Assembly: GCF_000003815.2 (NCBI RefSeq)
Contig: NC_049992.1
Span: 1,538,543-1,576,373 of the forward strand
DNA length: 37,831 bases
Direction: 5' to 3'
DNA from: Branchiostoma floridae
Taxonomy: Eukaryota > Chordata > Leptocardii > Amphioxiformes > Branchiostomatidae
Of the stretch, positions 7,988-17,995 are shown in pieces. The notes beneath the pieces are model-generated. The model had not been told where the DNA came from and searched no databases. It was given only the letters and a program-made list of their open reading frames with translations. Each line of letters begins with the position of its first letter. The stretch's first letter is position 1. The position numbers and the translations under genes were made by a program.

Positions 7988-10222
7988 ATGCTGCAGAAAC
8001 CCACTATGGAAGCACCAGGCAGGTGGGATACCGCGCGTGCTGGAAGTCGCTCATTAGCTCAGCAGCGACATCTACTGATTGCAATCGACACTGCAGCTGT
8101 TAATGTTAAACCTAAGAAAATCAAACAAAGCCCCAGGCGTGTTTCACTTTGGAAAAAAGCTGATGAAACCGCCATAAGAACTGAGCTACAGGATTACAGT
8201 AATAATTTAGCTAAACGGAACATTGACAACTGCACAACAGAAGAGCTTTATAATGAATTTGTGGACAAAATCAAGATAGTGATGGACAAATATGTCCCAT
8301 CCAAAACTATTAACAATAATAATTTTTCACCTTGGATTAACAACAAGGTTAGGAAAATACATAAGAAAAAACAGCGAGCCTACAACTCTTATCGTAAAAA
8401 CCCAACAACCGAGAACTTGACTAAATTCCGCACTATTCGCAAACGAGCAAAAAAGACTACCAGACAAAACTACCGTAAATATGTCAATTCTATATGTTCT
8501 GATTCCCCCAAGAAGTTTTGGTCGCACATCAAACACTTAAAACAGGATACAACTGGGATCCCTAGTCTTAAGCAGAAAGGAAAGCTAGAAACAGATAACA
8601 GAAACAAAGCTAACATCCTTAACAACCAATTCAGCTCCGTCTTTACACGAGAGGATGAACACATGCCCCGCCTCCCCCGTAGTTCTATCCCCACTATGCC
8701 TGACTTTTCCATCAATGTAAACGGAGTCACCAAACTCCTAAAAGATCTGAATCCACACAAAGCAAGTGGACCAGACGGCCTACCAACAAGGATCCTCAAA
8801 CTAGCAGCTGCTGAGTTAGCCCCTGCTCTGACTATTATTTGTCAGAAATCACTTGAAACTGGCCAAATCCCTTCCCCATGGCTACATGCCAATATCTCTC
8901 CCATCTTTAAAAAGGGGGACAGGACTGATCCTGCAAATTACCGTCCTGTTTCTCTCACATGTGTTTGTAGTAAGGTTATGGAGCACATAGTGCAATCACA
9001 GATGATGGATCATTTTGACAAATACTCTATATTATCTGACAAGCAGCATGGGTTTAGGAAAAAGCGTTCATGTGAAACCCAACTTATTTTAACTACAACT
9101 GACTTAGCCCATTCTTTAGATACCAGGTCGCAAACAGATATGATTATAACCGACTTCGCAAAAGCTTTTGACAAAGTACCTCATGATCGCTTACTCCTAA
9201 AACTCCAAAATTATGGTATTAGGGGTAAGGTTCTCCACTGGATTTCTAATTTCCTCAAAAATCGTAAACAAAGAGTGGTAGTTGGGGGAGAGCACTCAGA
9301 GTGGGCAGAGGTAGTCTCTGGAGTGCCCCAGGGCACTGTGCTCGGACCACTACTGTTCTTAGTGTACATTAACGACTTAGCCGACAACCTCAACTCTAAC
9401 ATCCGTCTCTTTGCGGATGACTGCGTCATTTACAGGGAGATAAACAGTGACAGAGATCACACCCTCTTACAAGAGGACATCAATACATTAGATACATGGC
9501 AAAACACATGGCAGATGAAATTACACCCGGACAAATGTTTTGTTATGCGTTATACCCACAAACGTAAACCTAAACTCTACGACTACAAATTAGGAAGTCA
9601 TGTTCTAGCCGAGACTAACAACCACAAATACTTAGGAGTCACACTCAACAACCAGCTCTCTTGGTCACAACACATACAGTACAGTGCTTCCAAGGCTAAC
9701 AAGACGTTAGGCTTTGTGAGACGCAATCTTTATAACTGCCCCAAATCAGTCAAAACAAATGCATATACATCACTTGTTAGACCGCATTTAGAGTATTCCA
9801 GCGCTGCCTGGGATCCATACCACAAAGAGCACATTGCTAAGTTAGAGTCCGTTCAAAAAAGAGCGGCTAGATTTGTCACAAATTCGTATCATAGTTATGA
9901 TAGTGTCACCAAACTTGTCCCTGATTTGGGGTGGGACACTTTACGCAACAGAAGGACAGCAAATAGATTAACAATTCTACAGAAAGCAAGACACCACAAA
10001 GTAGCCCTACCGGTCGAAACTCATCTAAAGCCTGTACCGCGCCAATCGCGACACTCAAACCCAAATTCTTACAAGGCTCTACCTTTTCACAAAGACTGCT
10101 ACAAACATTCCTTCTTCCCACAAACCGTGAGAGATTGGAACTCTCTACCGTACGAGGTCACGGAGATCACAGACGCTCCAAAGTTCAAGGAGGCAGTTCT
10201 CCAACGCCTCAGGGAACATTAA
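7988..10222 (+). CDS. LINE reverse transcriptase (truncated ORF2)
   Basis: A 744-residue RNA-directed DNA polymerase of a non-LTR retrotransposon, which would copy LINE RNA at nicked chromosomal DNA. Residues ~29-60 (IAIDTAAVNVKPKKIKQ) match the end of the endonuclease domain and its linker. RT blocks follow: SGPDGLP at 260-266; SPIFKKGDRTDPANYRPVSL at 304-323; motif A DFAKAFD at 389-395 (catalytic D389); GVPQGTVLGP at 445-454; catalytic FADD at 475-478; and HKYLGV at 546-551. The C-terminal HSFFPQTVRDWNSLP at 707-721 is a usual LINE ending. All three catalytic aspartates are present and there is no internal stop. Residues 1-27 are probably flanking or frame-shifted sequence, because AGCGACATC just before the match resembles the SDH motif minus one base. 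Full ORF2 is usually 900-1000 residues. Confidence 0.95.
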   Translation: MLQKPTMEAPGRWDTARAGSRSLAQQRHLLIAIDTAAVNVKPKKIKQSPRRVSLWKKADETAIRTELQDYSNNLAKRNIDNCTTEELYNEFVDKIKIVMDKYVPSKTINNNNFSPWINNKVRKIHKKKQRAYNSYRKNPTTENLTKFRTIRKRAKKTTRQNYRKYVNSICSDSPKKFWSHIKHLKQDTTGIPSLKQKGKLETDNRNKANILNNQFSSVFTREDEHMPRLPRSSIPTMPDFSINVNGVTKLLKDLNPHKASGPDGLPTRILKLAAAELAPALTIICQKSLETGQIPSPWLHANISPIFKKGDRTDPANYRPVSLTCVCSKVMEHIVQSQMMDHFDKYSILSDKQHGFRKKRSCETQLILTTTDLAHSLDTRSQTDMIITDFAKAFDKVPHDRLLLKLQNYGIRGKVLHWISNFLKNRKQRVVVGGEHSEWAEVVSGVPQGTVLGPLLFLVYINDLADNLNSNIRLFADDCVIYREINSDRDHTLLQEDINTLDTWQNTWQMKLHPDKCFVMRYTHKRKPKLYDYKLGSHVLAETNNHKYLGVTLNNQLSWSQHIQYSASKANKTLGFVRRNLYNCPKSVKTNAYTSLVRPHLEYSSAAWDPYHKEHIAKLESVQKRAARFVTNSYHSYDSVTKLVPDLGWDTLRNRRTANRLTILQKARHHKVALPVETHLKPVPRQSRHSNPNSYKALPFHKDCYKHSFFPQTVRDWNSLPYEVTEITDAPKFKEAVLQRLREH

Positions 10223-10303
10223 GGCGCAGCACTCCCCCTGGACGCTTTGCCCCAACTGAGGGGCGTTGTCCAGTACCCAATCAAGATCAAGATCAAGATC
10301 AAG
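8060..10303 (+). mobile_element. 5'-truncated non-LTR retrotransposon (CR1/L2/jockey-type LINE)
   Basis: The insertion contains the tail of an apurinic-type endonuclease domain, a complete reverse transcriptase, a short 3' UTR, a stem-loop (10238-10273) and a hexamer tail of ATCAAG units (about 10281-10303). ORF1 and most of the endonuclease are missing, as expected for 5' truncation during target-primed reverse transcription. The left edge cannot be fixed; recognisable LINE protein begins near 8069. No clear target-site duplication was found. The unbroken 744-codon frame argues for a young insertion. Confidence 0.93.
10238..10303 (+). other. LINE 3' stem-loop and hexamer tail
   Basis: CTGGAC (10238-10243) pairs with GTCCAG (10268-10273), and GCCCC (10249-10253) with GGGGC (10260-10264), around the loop AACTGA. 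Eight bases later the ATCAAG repeat tail begins. In CR1/L2-group LINEs such a 3' hairpin plus short tandem tail is the signal recognised by the element's own reverse transcriptase. Confidence 0.8.
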
Positions 10304-10379
10304 CTTTAGTCTCTAGCTTCAACCAGTAGGAACTCTGCAATGCCGATGTACACAGCGACGATCATGGTATCTCTTTATA

Positions 10380-10578
10380 ATACTGTAAATGCAGAAACTT
10401 TCGCGGTGGTTTAATGTTGTGGTTTTCGCGGCAACCGCTTCACCACGGATTTAAAACCACCCCAAAATCTTTTCTTAACAGTAAGTGCATGGTGCTGCAG
10501 CGAAATTAAAACCACCACGAAAAGTCCATTTACCCGCTACCGTGAAATTAAATCCCCGCGACTCTTAAATGCATTTAC
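10380..10578 (+). mobile_element. Palindromic MITE, TACTGTAAATGC family, copy 1
   Basis: Begins TACTGTAAATGCAGAAACTT and ends TTAAATGCATTTAC, imperfect terminal inverted repeats. The interior is built of TTCGCGGTGGTTTTA / TAAAACCACC(G)CGAAA inverted blocks. About 200 bp, non-coding. A second copy lies at 17805-17995 in the opposite orientation and aligns from end to end. Confidence 0.88.
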
Positions 10579-10944
10579 TCAACAAAAGACAAAAACAGAA
10601 CCTGCATGTTTGGGATCATGATTCTGTTTCTACAAAACCTCATGTAAGCTGACATAAAGGACAAACTGAAGACAGCGATTTTTCTAACTCCGGACTCTTA
10701 CTACTAACATTGCAAACTGGCTTATGCTTTAATGTGTTACGCATGGTAGCGATACTTTTGACCAAAAATCAGACAGATGAAATGAAATCGATGGAGATAT
10801 ATCTCCGAAGGATACCGCAATAAACGGCGAACGCAGAAATAATCCGAGGTCAGGCCTGACCCAGTGCCAGTATCTGTGTTCTCCGTACATGTCATCCATC
10901 TTGCCGTCAGGGATATGGGGTTGTTATGAGGAGCACGTTACCGC

Positions 10945-11180
10945 CGGTGCGATGACCAAGTGGGTAGCGTGTTTGCCTTGCGTTCGGCCATGAGTTCCCC
11001 GGCCAAAGTCTTTATAAATGGTACATGCTGCTTTCTCTGCTTAGCACTCAGTATTTGGGTATGGCAGTTGAACCCCCCTGCTGTAGTGATTGCACAAAGT
11101 TGTGTGGCCCAGGGCAACTGAAAGGGAGATAAGCGCCACTCTATGCGCCATCAGGCGCGAGAAGGAATTGGACTTGTCAT
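10945..11180 (+). mobile_element. tRNA-derived SINE, copy 1
   Basis: The head resembles a tRNA (AAGTGGGTAGCGTGTTTGCC, then TTGCGTTCGGCC), with box B reduced to GAGTTCCCC by a deletion. The body carries CTTAGCACTCAGTATTTGGG and GATTGCACAAAGTTGTGTGG followed by CCCAGGG. The same order of blocks occurs on the other strand at 12765-13046, which supports a SINE family. Confidence 0.65.
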
Positions 11181-11260
11181 GGAGGACACGTATCCAATCG
11201 GATATCTTACCTTAGTGATGCATTATCTTTGTTCGGTCCGCTCACTTCTCTGGTGCGTTG

Positions 11261-11692
11261 GCAAATGAGACACAATGTTAAATTTATCCGGTAACTGCAC
11301 AAATGAGACACAATGTTACATTTATCCGGTAACTGCACAAATGAGACACAATGTAACATTTATCCGGTAACTGCACAAATGAGACACAATGTAACATTTA
11401 TCATCCGGTAACTGCACAAATGAGACACAATGTAACATTTATCCGGTAACTGCACAAATGAGACACAATGTAACATTTATCATCCGGTAACTGCACAAAT
11501 GAGACACAATGTAACATTTATCCGGTAACTGCACAAATGAGACACAATGTAACATTTATCATCCGGTAACTGCACAAATGAGACACAATGTAACATTTAT
11601 CCGGTAACTGCACAAATGAGACACAATGTAACATTTATCCGGTAACTGTACAAATGAGACACAATGTAACATTTATCCGGTAACTGCACAGG
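11261..11692. repeat. 38/41-bp satellite, 11 units with higher-order alternation
   Basis: The block AAATGAGACACAATGT starts at 11263, 11301, 11339, 11377, 11418, 11456, 11497, 11535, 11576, 11614 and 11652. Spacings are 38, 38, 38, 41, 38, 41, 38, 41, 38, 38. The 41-bp version contains an extra ATC before CCGGTAACT. The alternating 38+41 section forms a 79-bp higher-order unit repeated three times. Units are nearly identical, so the array is young. Confidence 0.97.
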
Positions 11693-11699
11693 GACCTCT

Positions 11700-12764
11700 T
11701 TACGATCGGCAGGAACCTTTAGGTGAAAATTGTAAACCTTTAAGCAGAAGGGACAAAAAGTCGGTTTCTTGTAAAAATCTGATATTTTCAATATTAGGAG
11801 CCCTTCCCGGTGTAAGTTGGTCAACTCTTCAGTCTTAGGTACACTTTACATCTATTTCCTCAAAGATGTAAAACCGACAGTAACGTGTTTGAACCAGTTT
11901 CAGCACATGAAACACGACACCTTGGAGAACCATTCTGTGTAATTTGATATCGGGACCAGCTGTTGGACAAGGAGGGTGAAATTACTTTGTGTCGCCAGTC
12001 CTGATGACCTTCACGGGCAGTCCTAATGACCTTCATGGGACACAGTTTGAAGGTTCCATTTCTTGTTGGATTTCTGCACCGCAACAATGGAGTTGGTCAG
12101 AGCTGGGTTGCAAAATGAAAATATTAAAAGAAAACAGACATTGATTGGAAAAATTCTACCACAAGAACCACCAACATAAAAGGTGTATTGTTTCAAACAA
12201 TGGATTTTATCTATTCATGTGTTGACAAATAGACGAACAGCTAGACGTACTTTCTTCAACTTGGAGCAAATACATACGGTTGAGTGTTGATTGGTACTAT
12301 GAATCCGAGAACCAAGAAATTGAATTGAATTAGTGTGGCTTTAATTTAGTAATGGTCAATGTGTCAATCTATCCATCAATCAAGTCGCATATTGTTTATA
12401 ATCTTAATATGATATAGAGATTAAAGAAGGACGCTCCACTTGGCCGAAGGAATGCTGTTAATGACAAGACCAAATCTTTCAGTACTGACCGCACTAGCTA
12501 CCATTCGCGACACGTTTATATCGTAAAGCTCTCCTTGATAATCCACACGATAAACGTACAACAAACGGGTGCAGTTCTACCGTAACAATCAGACCAAATC
12601 TTCTGTATCAGCTAATTTGAGTCTTCGAGAGTGCAGCTTCGGTTGCAGTCAAAGTTACCGATTTTGACATTTAGCATTGGCCAACTACTCGTAATTTTGA
12701 ATATGCTTACAAAAGAAAAAAATATACTTACGTAACGAATTTGTCACCTTACCATCCATACATC
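11700..12764. other. No gene seen; small duplication
   Basis: Mixed AT-rich DNA. Only a short tandem duplication of (C/A)AGTCCTRATGACCTTCAYGG around 11996-12040 stands out. No exon can be supported. Confidence 0.4.
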
Positions 12765-13046
12765 CCATGTTACTTTTGTTGCCAAACAGTAGTCTTTTCC
12801 AAAAAATTTGGTGGCGGCGCCCATTTTTTCTACCACATGGGCCACACAACTGTGCAAACACAAATAATACTGCAGTATGGGGCTGGTCCACTGGAAGCTC
12901 TGTATGTTTAACTTCCGTCATAACACTTTTTCTTCTAAGTTCTAAGCGATATTGGTGGACTATGTTTAAACTCTTTGGTTTGGATCTGTCAGGGAATCAA
13001 ATCCAAGACCTTGAATCAAGTAGGCTACCCACCCGGCTGATGTTAC
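12765..13046 (-). mobile_element. tRNA-derived SINE, copy 2
   Basis: On the minus strand the element starts with a tRNA-like head (GCCGGGTGGGTAGCCTACTT, then box B GGATTTGATTCCC with CpG-type decay). It continues to a body containing CTTAGAACTTAG, AGCCCCATACTGCAGTATTA, TTTGCACAGTTGTGTGGCCC and GGGCGCCGCC. The blocks and their order parallel copy 1 at 10945-11180, but the sequences are well diverged, so this may be another subfamily. The ORFs over it on both strands are incidental. Confidence 0.65.
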
Positions 13047-13865
13047 GGAATGATTGACAGCATTACGTTATTCCTGCACCTGCTCTTCTGCGCTGATTTA
13101 TTCCACACTTGGCTTTCACGTTAATCTCTACGACCGCCGTTTTATGGCTAAAATCGATCGGACGACGATTCTGCGGCAATCGTCCGAGCCTCGCTTATAA
13201 TAATAACCTTATTGCACAACAATTGTACAACAAGGTACAAAGTATAGCTTAAATGTGACATTTTTGGACGATTTGCAGGTGAAAAATAAGCGCAACCCCC
13301 TGTCGATCTTAAATATGGCCGTTCTTCCATCGATACGCCCGAATATCGTGGATAATGTGACATGGGTATAAGCGACCCATTTCCTCAATACGACGATCTC
13401 TGAGCGACTGCTCAGCGACCGAAATTGGATTTGTAAGACCCTTGATTTTATAGTTTGATACCATACAGCATGTATACCATGGCAAGTATAATTGGAAAGA
13501 CAAAAGTATACATGAAGCTTGAAATAATCCGTTTAACATTCATTGATGGAATTATCAAATCTTTTGTCTCTCAGTGGTCGTAGCGAGGTTGCAACCTTCA
13601 GTGAAATGGGGATGTACGCTGCCGTTTTAGTGGCAGTTCGGCTAAAGTGTTGGGAATGGATTGAGTTTGACATCAGCTTATATTCATCCATCTTTTCCAG
13701 CGGTTCCCGTCCATGGATCACGGTGAGTGCCGACCGTCCATCAGCATCACACAGCCATACATCCGGGCGGTAAGGCTGGGGTTGGGGGCATCAGTCATTA
13801 TTCACGGGCGGGGATTGATCCAAGGCTGGGGTGGGCATCAGGGCGGTAAGGCGGGGGATGGCGGG

Positions 13866-13999
13866 GTGTATGTGTTGTATCAGTGTTGTTGTGGGTGTAT
13901 GTGTTGTATCAGTGTTGTTGTGGGTGTGTGTGTTGTATCAGTGTTGTTGTGGGTGTGTGTGTTGTATCAGTGTTGTTGTGGGTGTGTGTGTTGTATCAG
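13866..13999. repeat. 29-bp minisatellite, ~4.6 units
   Basis: GTGTTGTATC starts at 13872, 13901, 13930, 13959 and 13988, an exact 29-bp period. As 29 is not a multiple of three, all frames cycle through the same cysteine/valine-rich peptide, producing two overlapping spurious ORFs. Confidence 0.97.
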
Positions 14000-15220
14000 T
14001 CATCATTCCCGGGATGGATCCACAGAAGGTTCGCCACCAAGCCGTGATTCTGACTTCACGGTGCTCTAGCTCAGTATTAATGCATGAATCCCTCATAGAT
14101 AAATGAGTATGTTATTAATTATGTTAATTATGAAAAGTGGCATGCAGGTTGATTTGAGCTGATAATGGATAAATAAAGGTTCAAACCAACTGAAGTTTGA
14201 ATACCAAGAAATGTCTAATCTTTCATCTTTTCTTTCTGGCAAAGTTTACATACGTAAATCTGCTCTCTTACTTCCAGAGTGTAATTCAGACTTATGTACA
14301 CATAAGTAGCAGTGCTATATTTACGTCGATAAAGGTTTGTTATCTTATCTTACCCAGTTAATAAGATACGCTAAAAATCAGTAACTCACACAACTCGATA
14401 TAAATCTAAAATCAATTCCTGTTGCTTAACTTCTATTTAGCTTTACATTACTTTACTGTAGTATTGATACATTGATTAAGCATTCTATGGCCATTCAAGC
14501 ATATCCAGCTTTTAAAATGCCTACTCCTCCCGGAAACTTTAATAGCAGAGGTTAGCACTTTTACAGCGTGATTAACTGCAGAAGGGATGCCCATCACAAC
14601 AGAAAGGGTGTCCATCACTATAGTTTACTGTATAAGGGATGCCCATCACTGCAGATTCAACAAGATCTATCGAACCACGCAGATCAGGCCGCTCAATGGC
14701 AGTAAAGTTTACTGCCGCAAAAGAGGAGCCATTATGCGAGCCACGTGCGGCCGGACGGGGGGATGGGTGATGGATCCGATGGGGTTTACGACATCGTGCT
14801 CATCAAGATATATCCCCGTTTTACGGCAGATCAATCGCAGTGGCTTTGCAGATGCATGAGAGATCGCCAAGGTCAAGTTGGTCCCAACTGCACCTCCCAA
14901 CATCATTTAGATCGGAGAGACAAGCCGCTACCATCTGTAGACTGTGCTCTCTATGGTACCCTCGGGTTTTCAGCACTAGTCGTCAAAACGTGAAACCACG
15001 AGGCAACGTGAGGAAGGTCTGGATTCTTTGTACGGAGGTTAACCCGGTTATCGGATCCTTTATTAGTGACCTCTTTTTGAGTTCTACTGTCGAAGACTAC
15101 TGGGGATGGTACAACGGACAGCAGGCCAGGTAATTATCGTAGACTTTTTAATTGAACAGTTAGCGAAGCCAGTATGAGTTTATGGATGCATGAATGTAGA
15201 CTCACTGCTTGAACAGTTGT
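14000..15220. other. No confirmed feature; weak exon-like frame on minus strand
   Basis: Mostly AT-rich unique DNA. A minus-strand frame at 14709-14906 has protein-like composition and reaches GCA|GTAAAC, a possible donor, but the acceptor is weak and I recognise no family. A 9-bp palindrome (GGCAGTAAAGTTTACTGCC) lies at about 14698-14716. Confidence 0.25.
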
Positions 15221-15224
15221 ACAA

Positions 15225-15525
15225 TGTGAGTCTGGATGGATCCTTGGATGAATGAATAGATAGAGAATACAGTAAGATGAAGAGGTGATGCTGAATGCAA
15301 GACCTCTTATTTCCGTCTACTGCAGGAGGCATCCGGCAATTATTGATCAATGGGATAATTTGTGAGGAAGACTGCAAAATAGTGGATCAATTGACAGATA
15401 GAGGAGAGGATACTGAATTGACTGAAGAATGATTAGATGGGCTGTTTGATGATCGGATGGAATGATGGTGAGACGGATAGATGGAGACGCGTGAATAAGA
15501 TGGATAGATAACTGGGTAGATGAAG
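15225..15525. repeat. Degenerate GGAT/GATA simple repeat
   Basis: GGATGGAT, GAATGAATAGATAG, GATGGATAGATA and similar units are spread over about 300 bp; an old decayed tetranucleotide tract. Confidence 0.7.
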
Positions 15526-15550
15526 TAGCATTTTCGGGTGAGTCAACAAA

Positions 15551-15680
15551 ACTGAACATCATTCTTACGTTTATGAAGGTTAGACATCCAGGTAAACAAT
15601 ATTCAAATACAATTCAATCCCTACAACTGGATAAAAAACGGATATTTACTTCCGGACGTTCATGAACATCATTCTTGTTT
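15551..15680. repeat. Short diverged duplication
   Basis: CTGAACATCATTCTTACG (about 15553) and ATGAACATCATTCTTGTT (about 15662) repeat about 110 bp apart. Between them GTTAGACATCCAGGTAA and CTGGATAAA resemble the unit duplicated at 17461-17815, so a dispersed family is possible. Confidence 0.5.
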
Positions 15681-15785
15681 TGAAATCGCTGTCCCTTATC
15701 CTTCCTACTTCTTGTGAAGTTGTGTGTTCCGGTCATCTATCATCAAGTTCTACAAAGCTGAGAATCTATTCCCGGGGTCGTCTCG

Positions 15786-16140
15786 GGTTGTTGTTGTTTA
15801 TTGTTGTTGTTGTTTATTAAGAAACCTTTTAGCCCTTACGGGCTAATCTTCCAAGGTTCAATCAACATTGAATAAATACATTAAAAAAATACAACAATCA
15901 CAAAGTATTTACAATAGAGCACAGTGTCTAGAGGTCAAAAGTCTAGATGACAATGTCTGAGATAGCTTGTTTAAAACTAGACAATGTACACAGTGACTTA
16001 ATGTCAGAGTTCCAGAGCATAACAAGAAGGTACGTTTTCCACTGTTTGTTTTAGGCTTGGGTAGCAGAAAATCTAGTATTATACATGTGGGATGAATTAA
16101 CTGGTATGAAGGAATTGTACACATTTTGTGGTTCATGGCT
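15786..16140 (-). pseudogene. Decayed LINE 3' end (CR1/L2-type)
   Basis: Read on the minus strand, the conserved LINE C-terminal pattern appears in pieces split by frameshifts: YNTR, then PKPKTNSGKRTF, LWNS and SLCTLSSFK. It is followed by a 3' UTR with a perfect stem-loop TTAGCCC-GTAA-GGGCTAA (15829-15846) and a tail of AATAAACAACAACAATAAAC type ending near 15786. It is the same general family as the fragment at 23431-23850. Confidence 0.75.
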
Positions 16141-17460
16141 AGTGAGGGTTATCAGTATGAGACAGAGAGGGTCTGATGTCATTTCTCATGACAGCGATAA
16201 CCTGAATCTTTGGTATTTTCTGACCTCAATATTTATTGCCAACGGAAGGGTTCTATTGAAAACGTGGAGGAGGTTTTCTTTGTCTCCTCTTGGTACCGGG
16301 TACATATTGAGTTTTCAAAGGAAATCGTACAATGTAAAGTGCTGTACTGACAATGGCCAACTTACTAGTTCAACACATGAACTCATAAACGTTGTAAAAT
16401 ACAAACGAAATCATCTACCGGTGGCAAAACTGGTACCATGGACAAAATCCAAAACGTCAAAAGCTTTCACTTCAATTCCAGAAGCCTATGTGACGTATTC
16501 CCTTCCTTGCCTTTTTCTGAAGTGAAACTTGGCGACGACTGTCTTGCCACCGGCGCTTTCATTACTTCAGAAGGGAAGAAGACATTTTATGCTGACAGTC
16601 GTACTGTTACAATCTTCCCTTGGTAAGACTTTAAGCATTAGATGATTAGAATCTTATCTCATAGACAAGCCAACTGGTCTACTATAGGACGATATTCTTT
16701 CTGACCTTACATAAGCCTCAGTCTGACGTTACTTTCCCTTGACAGAAGTCAGCTCAGGCCACCCTATGTCATTGCTAGCACAAAATACGTCTCCATATTT
16801 TCCTAACAGGCAGTATACATCAGTGCGTCTCATTGAGCTGTATGTCATGTTGACGTTCTAAAACAGACCACTCACAGAGTTGCGTGTATATATTGCAATC
16901 TTTGGTGAGTAATGACAATGGTAAAACCATAATTGATATCAGGCCTGTAGCTTCGGCTACGGCAAAAACATTCCTATACGAGAATGACAGTCTCTGCCAC
17001 AAAGAGTACATCTGTAAGCTGACTCAGGTTAGCTGTAGCTTCTTTTCTCTTTCTCATGATCCACTTTTCACGGAGTTACGTGCAAGCTACTTAAAGCATA
17101 CGTTATACTTTTTAAACATATCCTACCACTACAATGATGGATGAGCCAATACCAAATTCCTTCAGTTCATTGGGCAATTCTGAAGACGTATTGTACTGTA
17201 TAACTTCATTAACGCAGTCCAAGTGAACATTTGAGAATGCCCGAGACGGCTTTATCAGAAAACAGCCGCTGGCAGTAAGACGCGACAGACGTCTTGGCGA
17301 CATGGAGCGCCTTCTGTCTTCATTATGCTTAAGACGTGAAAGAGTTTCTTCCTATCAGTCCGCACCAGCCGGACGTGGAACGTGGGAGGTTTGCAGAATA
17401 GATTTGGTGTGGAGACTCGCCACTTACTCATATGGCCTGCTCAGGGCACATGGGCTACCT
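16141..17460. other. No feature recognised
   Basis: Several ORFs of 60-146 codons occur but show no recognisable domain or matched splice sites. I treat the stretch as non-coding. Confidence 0.4.
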
Positions 17461-17804
17461 GGATATAGAGTAGACGTCCAGGTAGGGCATTGCGTAAGAC
17501 AAAATAAATCAAGCAGCTGGATAAAACGTATGACAGTTTAACATTTTCCTAGCGAACACTTCCATCTGCCATTGGTAACTGTGAATTGTATGATCAATTA
17601 ATGAATCCCTATATGTCATCAATGACCAATACTAATAATAATAGGAGTCCAATGAACGAAAGTGGATGCTTAATTTATTTTGCTAGCTGGATAAGGGTAG
17701 ACATCCAGGTAAGGCATTACGTAGTACAAAATAAATCAAGCAGATGGATAAAGTCTATGCGAGTTAGACCTTTCCCTAGCGAACACTTCCATCTTTTATC
17801 ACTG
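17461..17804 (+). repeat. Direct duplication of a ~115-bp unit, 230 bp apart
   Basis: GTAGAC(G/A)TCCAGGTA(G/A)GGCATT, CAAAATAAATCAAGCAG and CCTAGCGAACACTTCCATCT occur in order in copy one (about 17470-17572) and copy two (about 17698-17795). About 85-90% identical. Confidence 0.85.
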
Positions 17805-17995
17805 ACTGTATGAAATGCATTCAAGTTCGCGGGGATTTAATTTCGCGGTAGGGAAAAAGAACTTTTCGCGGTGGTTTTAAGCTCGCAGTAGCACTATGTA
17901 CTGTTGTCTCTTACTGCCATTAAAAAATGTGCTCGATGGTTTTGAATTCGCAAAAACCGCGAATATAAAACCACCGCAATTCTGAATTTACAGTA
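17805..17995 (-). mobile_element. Palindromic MITE, TACTGTAAATGC family, copy 2
   Basis: On the minus strand it begins TACTGTAAATTCAGAATTGC and ends in GAATGCATTT, aligning with copy 1 (10380-10578) along its length. Shared inner blocks include GCGGTGGTTTTA, TTAAAACCACC(G/A)CGAAAAGT and GAAATTAAATCCCCGCGA. Non-coding, about 190 bp. Confidence 0.88.

Noticed and set aside
10842-10857. AGGTCA-GGCC-TGACCC as a hormone-response palindrome
   Set aside because: The spacer is four bases, not the three of the classical oestrogen-type site, and nothing else supports it.
11261-11692. CRISPR-like array
   Set aside because: Repeats are contiguous with no unique spacers, and the context is a eukaryotic genome; it is a satellite.
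12685-13057. Opposed ORFs of 78 and 96 codons
   Set aside because: The region reads as a tRNA-headed SINE on the minus strand.
13543-13730. Exon ending at a perfect GTGAGT donor (ATCACG|GTGAGT)
   Set aside because: Single strong donor string without an acceptor or recognisable peptide; expected by chance.
13713-14106. Cysteine-rich overlapping ORFs
   Set aside because: Products of a 29-bp minisatellite read in rotating frames.
14709-14906. Minus-strand frame with protein-like composition as an exon
   Set aside because: Acceptor site is weak and no family is recognised; kept only as a remark.
16085-16525. 146-codon plus-strand ORF
   Set aside because: Its start overlaps a decayed minus-strand LINE and the rest shows no domain, signal or repeat typical of a protein; length is possible by chance in 38 kb.
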